NCBI RefSeq assembly: GCF_016859125.1
Contig: NZ_CP069338.1
Span: 1,488,001-1,552,000 of the forward strand
Source: Archangium violaceum
GTDB lineage: Bacteria > Myxococcota > Myxococcia > Myxococcales > Myxococcaceae
Length of the DNA: 64,000 bases
Direction: 5' to 3'
The notes under the pieces were generated by a model. It made no database searches. It was not told the origin of the DNA and saw only the letters and a list, made by a program, of their open reading frames with translations. Shown in pieces: positions 26,173-35,865 of the stretch. The position numbers were made by a program, and so were the translations under genes. Positions within the stretch are counted from its first letter, which is position 1; every line of letters starts with the position of its first letter.

Positions 26173-26664
26173 ATGCCCCCTGCCCCCCCCTGCCCCTGCT
26201 CCTCCGGACTGCGCTACCGCGAATGCTGTGCCCGCTACCACCGGGGCCAGGCCGAGGCACCGGACGCCGAGGCCCTGATGCGCTCGCGCTACAGCGCCTT
26301 CGCCCTGCGTGAAGTGGAGTACCTGTGGCACACGCTGCACCCTCGGCACCCGGACCGCTCGAGGCCCAGGGAGGACGTGCTGCGCGAGCTGCGCGCCGTG
26401 GCCAGCGCGCACAAGTACCCCCGGCTGCAGGTGCTGGACAGGCAACCGCCCGACGCGACGGGCACCGCCGTGGTGCTCTTCCATGCGCGCGTCTTCGAGA
26501 AGGGCAAGGACCGCTCCTTCGTCGAGCGCTCGGAGTTCCGGCACGACGGCACCGGCTGGCGCTACCTGTCCGGCGAAGCGCTCGCGCCCGGTGCGCTCCC
26601 CGTCCCTCCCGAGTCCCTCACCCTCGCGAACTTCCCTACTGCCGCAAGGGAAGGAGGAGCGTGA
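26173..26664 (+). CDS. YchJ-like (UPF0225) zinc-motif protein
   Basis: This 163-residue protein begins MPPAPPCPCSSGLRYRECC, an SEC-C-type zinc motif (C-x-C...CC) at the N-terminus. A helical part follows with LMRSRYSAFALREVEYLWHTLHP, the hallmark of YchJ proteins. The fold is NTF2-like. The function is not established. The start at 26173 is chosen over the ORF start at 26095 because it puts the zinc motif where YchJ proteins have it. It is divergent from uppP, and its last 29 bases overlap the end of the convergent PAS histidine-kinase gene. Confidence 0.85.
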   Translation: MPPAPPCPCSSGLRYRECCARYHRGQAEAPDAEALMRSRYSAFALREVEYLWHTLHPRHPDRSRPREDVLRELRAVASAHKYPRLQVLDRQPPDATGTAVVLFHARVFEKGKDRSFVERSEFRHDGTGWRYLSGEALAPGALPVPPESLTLANFPTAAREGGA

Positions 26665-27865
26665 ACCGGGTGCCGACCCCCGGCTCCGATTCGACCGAGA
26701 TGCTGCCGCCGTGGTTCTCCACCACCTTGTGGCAGAGGGCCAGACCGACGCCGAGGCCCGGGGTGTTCGTGTCCACCTTCCTCAGCACCTCGAACACATA
26801 GTCGCTGTAGCGGTTGTCGAAGCCGAGGCCGTTGTCCGCGACGACGATGCGGGCGAAGTCGGTGTAGCGGTACTTGTCCTTCATCACCCGGAAGCTGTTC
26901 TCCTGGACGAGCTGACACTCGATGTCGATCCGCGGGTGAGTGTCGGGCTTGCGGAACTTCACCGCGTTGTCGAACAGCTCGTGGAACAGCATCATCAACT
27001 GCCGGCGCCGGCCCTGGACCATGGGCAGGGGAGCGCACCGCAGCGTCACCGAACCGGCCATGGCCGCCTCGGACACCCGCTGCCGGGCGTTGCCCACCAC
27101 CTCGAGGAGATCCACGTCCTCGACCGGCTCGTCCGTCACGTCCAACGTCACGAGCTGATGGAGCGCCGTGACCAGCTGCTCCAGCTTCACGCTGATGGAC
27201 TTGATGCGGTCGAGCGAGCGCTGGCCCGTCAACGACAACCCCTCCCGGTCCTCCCGGGTGAAGAGGCACGCGAACATGGAGAGCTTCCGGGCCGGCTCGC
27301 GGAGATCATGGGACAGGATGGTGCTCACGCGGGTGAGCTGCTGGTTCCTGCGCTCCAGCATGCGGAGCTTCTGCTCGAGCTCCCGGGCCTGCTGCTCCAG
27401 CGCCTGCCTGGCCCGGGTCAGCTCCTCGTTGCTCAGCAGCGCCTCTTCCGCCGCCCACTTCGCCTTCAGCAGCTCGTCCTCGTACTTCGCGCGCTCGCGG
27501 ACCGGCATGAACGCGCAGTGATTGACGACCCCACCCTGGCGCGCCTTGCGAACGGCGTTGACGAGCACGGGGACGGACTCGCCCGTCCTCGAGCGCAACG
27601 CGAGGGAGAGCTCCTGCGCCCTCCCGTGCATCCGGATCAGCGGGAAGAAGTGGGTCTCGTAGAACATGCGGCTCGCCAGCGAGAGGAGCTGCTCCACGTG
27701 GCGGCCCAGCAGCTCGTCACGGGCGTACCCCAACACCTCCAGCAGCGTCTCGTTGACGGCGACGAGGACTCCGTCATCGGTGAACGAGAAGAGCCCACAG
27801 GGCGCGGAGCTCAACAAGTCGTCCATGGGGTCGACCAGGGGTAGGGCCAGGGGGCTCGTCGACAT
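26636..27865 (-). CDS. PAS-domain histidine kinase paired with RsbQ-like hydrolase
   Basis: This 409-residue soluble kinase has a PAS domain (about residues 15-125: APCGLFSFTDDGVLVAVNET), a coiled-coil linker (125-180), and a HisKA domain with His186 in STILSHDLREPARKL. The ATPase domain has N box FHELFDNAVKFRK, VVADNGLGFD and GLGVGLALCHKVV. There is no membrane segment. It starts at 27865, five bases after the stop of an RsbQ-like alpha/beta hydrolase. In Bacillus, RsbQ acts with RsbP, whose sensor is also a PAS domain but whose output is a phosphatase. Here the PAS domain is wired to a histidine kinase instead. No response regulator is adjacent. The end overlaps the YchJ-like gene by 29 bases on the opposite strand. 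Confidence 0.9.
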   Translation of the reverse strand: MSTSPLALPLVDPMDDLLSSAPCGLFSFTDDGVLVAVNETLLEVLGYARDELLGRHVEQLLSLASRMFYETHFFPLIRMHGRAQELSLALRSRTGESVPVLVNAVRKARQGGVVNHCAFMPVRERAKYEDELLKAKWAAEEALLSNEELTRARQALEQQARELEQKLRMLERRNQQLTRVSTILSHDLREPARKLSMFACLFTREDREGLSLTGQRSLDRIKSISVKLEQLVTALHQLVTLDVTDEPVEDVDLLEVVGNARQRVSEAAMAGSVTLRCAPLPMVQGRRRQLMMLFHELFDNAVKFRKPDTHPRIDIECQLVQENSFRVMKDKYRYTDFARIVVADNGLGFDNRYSDYVFEVLRKVDTNTPGLGVGLALCHKVVENHGGSISVESEPGVGTRFTLLLPLRQ

Positions 27866-27870
27866 GGGCT

Positions 27871-28677
27871 TCACGAGTGGCTCAGGTAGTCCTTGATGGT
27901 TCCGCTGGTCTCTTCGGGTGCGCTCATGTGCGGGCAATGGCCCTTGGCGTTCAGGATCCGCAGCGTGCTGCGCGGCACGTTCCGATGGAGATATTCGCCC
28001 ACCCCTCTCGGGGCAATCAGATCTTCCGAGCACTGGAGGATGAGCGAGGGGACGGTCAGGTTGGGCAGATCCTGGCGGTTGTCCGAGAAGAACGTCACCT
28101 GCGCGAACCGCCGGGCGATGACCGGATCCGTGGAGCAGAAGCTCTCGGTGAGCTCCGCGCCGAGCTCCGGCCGGTCCGGGTTCCCCATGACCATGGGCCC
28201 CAGGAAGTTCGCCCAGCCGATGTAGTTCTTGTCCATCGTCGCCAGCAGCTCCTCGATGTCCCTCCGCTCGAAGCCGCCCACGTAGTGGGGCGCATCGTTG
28301 ATGTAGCGGGGCGAGGGGCTCACGAAGATGAGGCGCTGGAAGCGCTTGGGCTCCTTGATGGCGGCCAGCAGACCGATCATCCCGCTGACGGAGTGCCCGA
28401 CGAGGATGACGTCCTTCAGCTCGAGCGCCTCGCAGATGTCGAGGATGTCCCGCGCGTAGCCATTCAGGTTGGAGTAGCGCTCGGGGTTGTACGCACGGAC
28501 ATCCGACCGGCCCGAGCCGACGTAGTCGAACAGGATGAGCCGGTAGTCATCCGCGAAGGAGGGCGCCACGAATCGCCACATGTTCTGATCACAGCCGAAA
28601 CCGTGCGCGAACAGCATGGGCTGCGTTCCACGACCCATGACCTTGACGTTGTTCCTGAGGAGAATGTTCTGGCCCAT
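27871..28677 (-). CDS. rsbQ: RsbQ-like alpha/beta hydrolase
   Basis: This 268-residue protein matches Bacillus RsbQ along its whole length (269 residues there), including RNNVKV, FGCDQ, ILFDYVGSGRSD, ICEALELKD, GGFE, KNYIGWA, ESFCSTDPVIARRF, FFSDNR, PSLILQCSEDLIAP and GHCPHMS. The catalytic triad falls at Ser96, Asp219 and His247, the positions known in RsbQ. RsbQ binds or hydrolyses an unidentified hydrophobic small molecule and activates a PAS partner under energy stress; the plant D14/KAI2 hormone receptors are relatives. The start at 28677 (MGQNILLRNNV) matches RsbQ; 54 upstream codons in frame do not. A run of 11 G (28687-28697) lies just upstream. The next gene, 5 bases on, is a PAS histidine kinase. 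Confidence 0.9.
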   Translation of the reverse strand: MGQNILLRNNVKVMGRGTQPMLFAHGFGCDQNMWRFVAPSFADDYRLILFDYVGSGRSDVRAYNPERYSNLNGYARDILDICEALELKDVILVGHSVSGMIGLLAAIKEPKRFQRLIFVSPSPRYINDAPHYVGGFERRDIEELLATMDKNYIGWANFLGPMVMGNPDRPELGAELTESFCSTDPVIARRFAQVTFFSDNRQDLPNLTVPSLILQCSEDLIAPRGVGEYLHRNVPRSTLRILNAKGHCPHMSAPEETSGTIKDYLSHS

Positions 28678-28686
28678 GAGGCTCGC

Positions 28687-28697
28687 GGGGGGGGGGG
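28687..28697. repeat. homopolymer of 11 G (C on the coding strand) in the rsbQ leader
   Basis: Eleven consecutive G residues lie 9 bases upstream of the rsbQ-like ATG, where a Shine-Dalgarno would be expected. Such tracts slip during replication. Because it is outside the coding frame, a change in length would alter leader spacing rather than the reading frame. Confidence 0.85.
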
Positions 28698-28791
28698 CAC
28701 GCACCGGCGCGCACGTTCGACACCGGTTGTGCCGCGTTCCACACGCGCGGTGAATAGTCCCCTGGAACAGCTGTCGGTTGGAGACCACTTT

Positions 28792-28828
28792 CCCCTGCCC
28801 TCTCCCAGTGTTCAAGAGAGAGCAGGGG
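28792..28828 (-). terminator. hairpin after htrA, candidate terminator
   Basis: On the minus strand CCCCTGCTCTCTC pairs with GAGAGGGCAGGGG, 13 pairs with one G-U and a loop of about ten bases. It starts about 8 bases after the htrA stop (28836). There is no T run, so termination may need Rho. Confidence 0.45.
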
Positions 28829-28835
28829 AGCAAGG

Positions 28836-30461
<1,626 letters not shown>

Positions 30462-30720
30462 CAAGGGGCATCCTCCCTGGAGGGAAGATGCGGACAGCAT
30501 GTCGGCTGACAACCACACGCCCCGAAGTGGAAGACGGGCGCCATGGCCCTCGCCCGTCCGCTCCCCCACCCTCCGGGCGGGAGGTATCAGTGGATGAAGA
30601 CGTAGGCCGTGCCCAGCAGGCCGGGCTGGAAGTCGTTGAGCCGGAGCTGGTAGTCGAACGGCGCGCGCGGAAGCACGCGGCCCCGCCTCCATATTTTCCC
30701 GCCGGGTGTCGGTCTCCGCC

Positions 30721-32289
30721 CTACAGCCCGCCCATGTCGTAGCTGGAGGGCACGCTCACGTGGAAGGCGAGGTCCACGGAGCGCTGCTCGGAGGGGGCGA
30801 GCGTCAGCTTCCAGGTGACGATGCCATCCATCGCCTCGAGCGCGTAGCCGCCGGTGGTCTTCGGGTCGTCCAGCTCCACCTTCACGTCGTCGAGCTCGGA
30901 GACGGGGATGTGCTCGGCCACCTCCACCACCTCGGGGCGCGCGCGGAAGTTGCCCAGGTTGAAGCGGTAGGCGTAGTGGAAGCGGCGCCAGCCGCCGAAG
31001 AGGCCCGCGTCGCGGGCGATCTCCTGTACCACCACGCGCTCCACGCGCAGCGACTCCTCGATGCCGAATGTGAGCTGGAAGGCGCCGCCCTGTGGAATCT
31101 GCTCGAGCGACTGACGGCCGATGAAGCCCGATGCGCGGAACATGTCCACGGGGCCGGGCAGCAGCGGGAAGGGCGCGCCGTTGACGAGCCGGGCCACGCG
31201 AAACACCACGGGGTGCAGCTTGGGCACGGTGCGCCAGACGAAGGAGGACCTCATCTTCGTGCGCGCCACGCGCAGCCGCACGGACGAGCCATCCCCGGGC
31301 ACCTGCGCCAGCTCGGGCACCAGGAGCTGCACGGAGAGGCCCTGCGAGGCCACGTGCAGCGAGCCCTCGGTTTCTCCCGGCATCTGCCCTCCCGCCTGGG
31401 CATGCTGCTGCTGCTCGTCGCGCCGGACGAGCACCTTGCGCTCGGCACGCCGCTCCCAGGCATTCAACGTCAGGGGCTGAAGCTCCGGCGGCGTCGCGTT
31501 GGCGCGTGGCCGGGCGGTGGAGAGCACCAGCCGCACCCCGCTCCAGTCCTCGCCGGTGCCCTGGCTCACGGTGGCGAAGGTGGAGAGCTCCACCTGGCCG
31601 GCGGCCTCGTCGGCGCGCGCCTCGTAGGCGGGAGCCCAGCCCGCGCCTCCCACCACATACTGCAACTCCACGCGCGCACGGCCCTCGGACGGACAGGCCA
31701 GCCGCACCTCCACCCGCCGCGCCATGCGCTCGGCCGAGAAGGCGAGGAACGACTGCTTCGCTTGCAACGTCTCCAGCTCGCGCTGCGCCTCGCGCAGGCG
31801 GGCGGACCGCTCCGACAGGGTGGCGGCGGCGCGCAGCCTCGCATCCAACGCGGTGTCGAGGGCCTGAGCCCACGCACGGGTGTCCGGCTTGGGCTCGGTG
31901 AGCTCGCGCGTCACGCGCTTCACGGCCACGTCGGTGAGGCTCTCGCCGAGCCGCTGCAACGTCTGGCCCCGTGCGCGGGCGTCCACCAGCTCCGTGATTT
32001 CACGCTCCAGGGCCTCACGCTTCCCCCGGAGCGCCTCGAGCTCGGGGGCGAATTCGCTCCGCAGGGGACGCTCCTCGGACACGAGGCTCTCCACGGTGGC
32101 GTCCTCGGAGCGGGCGCGGAAGCTGGACGGATCCGCGGCGGGCGGCACGGACTCAAAGACGGCGAGCGCATGACCGGAACACGCCACCGACTCCACCCGC
32201 GTCACCAGGGCGCGGTCGGGATAGACGACGACGGAGGACACCTTCGCGGGGGCGACGAGCGCCAGCAACATCAAGGGCAGGGGGTGCAT
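30721..32289 (-). CDS. MuiA-family protein (DUF4140/DUF4139)
   Basis: This 522-residue protein has a short hydrophobic N-terminus (MHPLPLMLLALVAPA), probably a signal peptide. The DUF4140 strand region follows (VVVYPDRALVTRVESV), then an alpha-helical stretch with coiled-coil character (residues 75-185), and DUF4139 (from about 210: VELQYVVGGAGWAPAYEARAD, TGEDWSGVRLVLSTARP, FRASGFIG, FGIEESLRVERV, FNLGNFRARPEVVEV). The family name 'mucoidy inhibitor' comes from Aspergillus; the biochemical activity is unknown. It lies 12 bases after a larger paralogue on the same strand, so the two probably form an operon. The protein is likely exported. Confidence 0.85.
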   Translation of the reverse strand: MHPLPLMLLALVAPAKVSSVVVYPDRALVTRVESVACSGHALAVFESVPPAADPSSFRARSEDATVESLVSEERPLRSEFAPELEALRGKREALEREITELVDARARGQTLQRLGESLTDVAVKRVTRELTEPKPDTRAWAQALDTALDARLRAAATLSERSARLREAQRELETLQAKQSFLAFSAERMARRVEVRLACPSEGRARVELQYVVGGAGWAPAYEARADEAAGQVELSTFATVSQGTGEDWSGVRLVLSTARPRANATPPELQPLTLNAWERRAERKVLVRRDEQQQHAQAGGQMPGETEGSLHVASQGLSVQLLVPELAQVPGDGSSVRLRVARTKMRSSFVWRTVPKLHPVVFRVARLVNGAPFPLLPGPVDMFRASGFIGRQSLEQIPQGGAFQLTFGIEESLRVERVVVQEIARDAGLFGGWRRFHYAYRFNLGNFRARPEVVEVAEHIPVSELDDVKVELDDPKTTGGYALEAMDGIVTWKLTLAPSEQRSVDLAFHVSVPSSYDMGGL

Positions 32290-32301
32290 GGCGGCTCCTC
32301 G

Positions 32302-34497
32302 TTACTGGCTCTGCTCCAGGCGCCAGCCCTTGGGGTGGCGGACGGTGTACAGGAAGGACACGACCTTCTTCTCCGAGGGCGGCACCGACAGGCGCCACTC
32401 CAGCGTGCCCCGGACCGGGTCCTGTTCGGCGAAGGGCTCGGTGCGCACGAGCTTCACCTCCACGTCCTGGCTGCGTGAGAGCGGCCACTGGTCGTGGATG
32501 CGCACCGGGAGGGCGAAGGGGTACGGGTTGGCCACCTCGATGGTGACGAGGTACTCGGTGTGCTCATCCTTGCCGATGAGGCCCTTCTCGGACGTCATGA
32601 GCTTCACGTTGCGCACCGGGCGCACCGCGGAGTCGATGCCGAGCGGCAGGGTGAAGGGCTCCCCCGGGGACACCAGCGCGAGCCGGGCCTGACCGGCCGG
32701 ATCCGCCCCGACGAAGAGCTGCGCCTCGCCGCCGGGCATGACCCGCTGGGACGGGCTGCGCAGCTCCGCCACGAGGAAGGCATTGGAAGTGAGGGCGGGG
32801 TACAGCTTGCGCTCCACCTGCACGGGCCACGTCTCGGTGAAGAGAGGCACGCGCCGCTCGCCCTTGCCGCTGCGCACCGTCTCGCGGCGCTGCGAGGGGA
32901 AGGCCAGGGCATGGCCGCCCGCCAGCGAGGCCGGCAGGTCCGGATCCAGCACCGGAGGCCGCCAGCCCTCCGGCGGCGCGAGGCCCACGGAGACGTCCTC
33001 CCGCGAGGCATCGGACACGAACGCCGACTCGGGCTGCGTCGCCCCGGGCTCGAAGGAGCGCGCGGCACCGCTCCTCCCACCGGGACGGTTCACCTCGATG
33101 CGTTTGACGTAGTCCTGATCCACGCTGACGCCCGCGCTGGTCGAACCGACATCGATGGAGGGGGCGCTGGGCGCCACTTCGCTCAACTCCGTGAAGGACT
33201 CGGGAAGCAGCTCCACGTTCACGCGGAGGGTGCGACCCGGACGCAGCTGGACTTCACGTGTGAGCGACTGGAACGACTCCTTGTCGAACCGCAGCTCGTA
33301 GGGGCCCGGCGGAAGCTGGGGAATGCGGTACTGGCCCTGGGCGTCCGTCACCACGACCTGTTCACCCTGGAGATGGGGAGAGGTCGCCGTGACGAGCACG
33401 TCCGACAGGGGCTTCCTTCCATCCGCGCGCACGACGGTGCCGAGGATGACGCTGGAGCCCTGGGTCTCCGAGGCCTGCTGCTCCGACGAAGAGGGAGCCG
33501 ACCCGATGAGGGAGAGGAGGCGGGAGCGGAGCCGCGCGTCCTCGCTCGGCTCCCTGGGTGGCGAAGGAGGAGCGGAAGGAGGAGGGCGCCAGGAGTCGGC
33601 GACCGGAGCGGGCGTGGGGATGAAGCGCTCGCGCTGGCCGATCTTCCAGGTGGCGAGCTCGGGCACGGTGGTGGCGGTGGAGGGAAGAGCGGTACTGAGC
33701 GTGAGCGCCGCGTCCTCCCAGTCCTCTCCGGTCTGCTGGCTGACGCGCCCGGAGAAGGCCACCTGCACGCGGTTGGACTCGGGCTCGAGCCGCAGCTCAT
33801 AGGTGGGGAACCAGCGCGCGCCCGTGGTGACGTAGGTCAGCGTGAGGGTCGCGGAGCCCTGGCCCGAGAGGGTGGGGATGACCTCCAGGCCCGAGCGCGA
33901 CGGCACGCCCCCGAGCTGCTTCGCCTCCTGGACATGCCGCGTGAGCTCACGCTCGAGCGCATCCTCACGCAGGGCCACCTCGCGCAACTTCGCCTGGAGG
34001 CGGGCGGTGGTCTCCACCACGAAGTCGGTGGCGGCACGCCAGCCGGAGGCATCGAGCCGGGAAGGGTCCTGCCGGGAAGCCTTCGAGGAAGAGGGAGTCG
34101 AATCATCCCCCTCCTCGGAGACGACGGGCCGGACCTGACCGAGCGCGGCGAGCTGGGCGGCATAGGCCTCGTGCTCGGCGCGGACCCGGGCGAGCTGCTC
34201 ATCGAGCCGCTCGAGCTCGGTGACGAGCCGGCGGGCCTCGGCGGCGGGAAGGGCGTCGGATTGCACGGGGCGGATGTCCACGCGCGTCACCTCGGCGCCC
34301 TGGGCCTCCACGCGGATGCTGGAGGGGTCCACCGAACCATGGAGCAAGGGCAGCTCGACACGTTGAGCGCCGGAGAGGGCCACGCGAGCCGTGCGCACGA
34401 CGCGGGCCTGGTCGCTGTAGACGGTGACGGAGGTAACGGGAGCATCCACCGCCGCGAGCCAGAGCGCGCTCAGGGCCGAGAATCCGAGAACGGACAT
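32302..34497 (-). CDS. MuiA-family protein with an inserted CarboxypepD_reg/Oar-like segment
   Basis: This 731-residue paralogue of the next gene has a signal-like N-terminus, DUF4140 (VTVYSDQARVVRTARV), a helical part, and DUF4139 (from about 215: LTYVTTGARWFPTYELRLE). Between the first DUF4139 strands and the final part (RKLYPALTSNAFLVAELR) sits an insert of about 170 residues. It has VILGTVVRADGRKPLSDVLVT, a TDAQGQYRIPQLPPGPYELRF strand pair (CarboxypepD_reg fold), VNVELLPES, and then IDVGSTSAGVSV...VKRIEVNRPGG...AARSFE. That order reads like the start of a myxobacterial Oar-type TonB-dependent receptor up to its plug. The gene heads the two-gene run. The function of either part here is unknown. 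Confidence 0.82.
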   Translation of the reverse strand: MSVLGFSALSALWLAAVDAPVTSVTVYSDQARVVRTARVALSGAQRVELPLLHGSVDPSSIRVEAQGAEVTRVDIRPVQSDALPAAEARRLVTELERLDEQLARVRAEHEAYAAQLAALGQVRPVVSEEGDDSTPSSSKASRQDPSRLDASGWRAATDFVVETTARLQAKLREVALREDALERELTRHVQEAKQLGGVPSRSGLEVIPTLSGQGSATLTLTYVTTGARWFPTYELRLEPESNRVQVAFSGRVSQQTGEDWEDAALTLSTALPSTATTVPELATWKIGQRERFIPTPAPVADSWRPPPSAPPSPPREPSEDARLRSRLLSLIGSAPSSSEQQASETQGSSVILGTVVRADGRKPLSDVLVTATSPHLQGEQVVVTDAQGQYRIPQLPPGPYELRFDKESFQSLTREVQLRPGRTLRVNVELLPESFTELSEVAPSAPSIDVGSTSAGVSVDQDYVKRIEVNRPGGRSGAARSFEPGATQPESAFVSDASREDVSVGLAPPEGWRPPVLDPDLPASLAGGHALAFPSQRRETVRSGKGERRVPLFTETWPVQVERKLYPALTSNAFLVAELRSPSQRVMPGGEAQLFVGADPAGQARLALVSPGEPFTLPLGIDSAVRPVRNVKLMTSEKGLIGKDEHTEYLVTIEVANPYPFALPVRIHDQWPLSRSQDVEVKLVRTEPFAEQDPVRGTLEWRLSVPPSEKKVVSFLYTVRHPKGWRLEQSQ

Positions 34498-34582
34498 TCC
34501 CGTGTTGTAGCGTCACCACCTCCATGCAGTCACCTCCCCACGAGCGGGCGATCCACCACGGTGACGAGGTTGCGGAGCCACG

Positions 34583-34623
34583 CCCCCCACCCCTCTCCCT
34601 CTGGGAGAGGGACGGGGTGAGGG
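34583..34623. repeat. intergenic palindromic repeat, copy 1
   Basis: CCCTCTCCC (34591-34599) pairs with GGGAGAGGG (34603-34611) around a TCT loop, flanked by a CCCCAC/GTGAGGG context. A second copy lies at 60480-60519 in the opposite orientation. It resembles a REP-like unit. It sits between the DUF4139 gene and the beta-lactamase gene, close to both promoters. Confidence 0.7.
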
Positions 34624-34690
34624 TATGCGGTCCCTGGCCCACACCTTGCTCCAGTGCGCCCGAGTTCCACCCCTTTCCCCAGGAACCAAC

Positions 34691-35530
34691 ATGACCCGAG
34701 CACAACCCGCCCCCCTCCGCCGTGCGCCACTGTTCGCACTGTTCGTGACCCTCACACTGAGCCCGACCACCCGGGCCGAGACCCAACCCGCGGCCACACC
34801 AGCCAGCAAACACCCCGGCTGCTTCGTGCTGCTGGACCTGAAGACGGGGGAGCTGAAGCGCAACGACCCCGAGCGCTGCGCGAAGCGGCTGCCACCAGCG
34901 TCGACCTTCAAGATACCGCACGCGCTCATCGCGCTCGAAACGGGCGTGGTGACGGACCCGGCGGCGAAGCGCAAGTGGGACGGGAAGAAGCGGAGCGTAG
35001 CGGATTGGAACCGGGACCATTCGTTGGAGTCGGCCATCAGCGCGTCCGCGGTGTGGTTCTTCCAGGGCACGGCGAAGCAGATAGGCCGCGAGCGGATGAA
35101 GGACTGGGTGCACCGCTTCGGCTACGGCAACGAGGACACGTCGGGGGAGCTCACGGGCTTCTGGCTCGGAGGCCCGCTGCGCATCTCTCCCGAGGAGCAG
35201 GTGCGATTCCTCGCGCGCCTGTATCGCGGGGAACTGCCCGTGAGCGAGCGCTCGCGCGAGACGGTGAAGCGCATCCTGGTGCAATCACCGGACACGGCCC
35301 CGGAGCGGATGAAGCGGCTGGCGGGGCCGTGGCCGTCGGGTGCGGTGGTGAGCGGGAAGACGGGCAGCACGAACACGAAGGAGGACGGAGACGTGAGCTG
35401 GCTGGTGGGCCACGTGCGCTCGCTCCGAGGCGAGTACGTCTTCGCGAGCCTGATGACGGGCGAGCACCTCGAGGGCCCCGTCGCGCTCCATGCGGCGGTG
35501 GACGAGCTCCAGGCGCAAGGCCTGCTCTGA
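34691..35530 (+). CDS. class D (OXA-type) beta-lactamase
   Basis: This 279-residue enzyme has an N-terminal signal peptide ending TTRA-E near residue 29. The class D motifs are all in place: Ser71-T-F-Lys74 (PASTFK, where the Lys is usually carbamylated), Ser119-A-Val121 (SAVWFFQ), Tyr145-G-N147 and Lys223-T-G (SGKTGS). The role is hydrolysis of penicillins, perhaps also self-protection or wall-related activity. AGGA six bases before the ATG at 34691 decides the start against an upstream ORF start at 34625. No regulator of the BlaI/MecR kind or mobile element is next to it, so it looks like a resident chromosomal gene. It is convergent with two tRNA genes. Confidence 0.9.
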   Translation: MTRAQPAPLRRAPLFALFVTLTLSPTTRAETQPAATPASKHPGCFVLLDLKTGELKRNDPERCAKRLPPASTFKIPHALIALETGVVTDPAAKRKWDGKKRSVADWNRDHSLESAISASAVWFFQGTAKQIGRERMKDWVHRFGYGNEDTSGELTGFWLGGPLRISPEEQVRFLARLYRGELPVSERSRETVKRILVQSPDTAPERMKRLAGPWPSGAVVSGKTGSTNTKEDGDVSWLVGHVRSLRGEYVFASLMTGEHLEGPVALHAAVDELQAQGLL

Positions 35531-35560
35531 ACCCCCGGAGCCGCGAAGGTGTCGTGGAAG

Positions 35561-35633
35561 TGCACGCCCCGGGGATCGAACCCGGCGAAGTCGGTACGTC
35601 AGACCGATGCCGTCTCCAGCTGGCTCGGCGTGC
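35561..35633 (-). tRNA. tRNA-Val (GAC), unusual
   Basis: The 73-base cloverleaf has an acceptor GCACGCC paired with GGCGTGC, a TCGGT/ACCGA anticodon stem with loop CTGACGT (anticodon GAC) and a T stem CCGGG/CCCGG with TTCGATC. The D stem is only three pairs (GCC/GGC), and position 8 is G instead of the near-universal T. No CCA is encoded. A degraded or non-canonical tRNA is possible. Confidence 0.6.
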
Positions 35634-35669
35634 GGGAAACATGCGGGATGCGGACCCGCGACTGCTGAG

Positions 35670-35741
35670 TGGAGCCGCCGGGGATTGAACCCGGGACCTC
35701 TCGGATGCGAACCGAGCGCTCTCCCGCTGAGCTACGACCCC
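35670..35741 (-). tRNA. tRNA-Ala (CGC)
   Basis: This 72-base gene has all arms: acceptor GGGGTCG with CGGCTCC (one G-U), D arm GCTC/GAGC, anticodon stem CTCGG/CCGAG with loop TTCGCAT (anticodon CGC, reading GCG) and T arm CCGGG/CCCGG with TTCAATC. Position 8 is T. No CCA is encoded. Confidence 0.93.
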
Positions 35742-35865
35742 ATGTGCTTACAGCGAAGAAAGACGCTGGAGAGAATGCATCCCTGACGCACCCAGGCACG
35801 GCACTGGCGATCCCGGTGCCGCTTCGGGCACGCTGTATCCCCGGGTCCAGGGGAACAGGTGCGAG

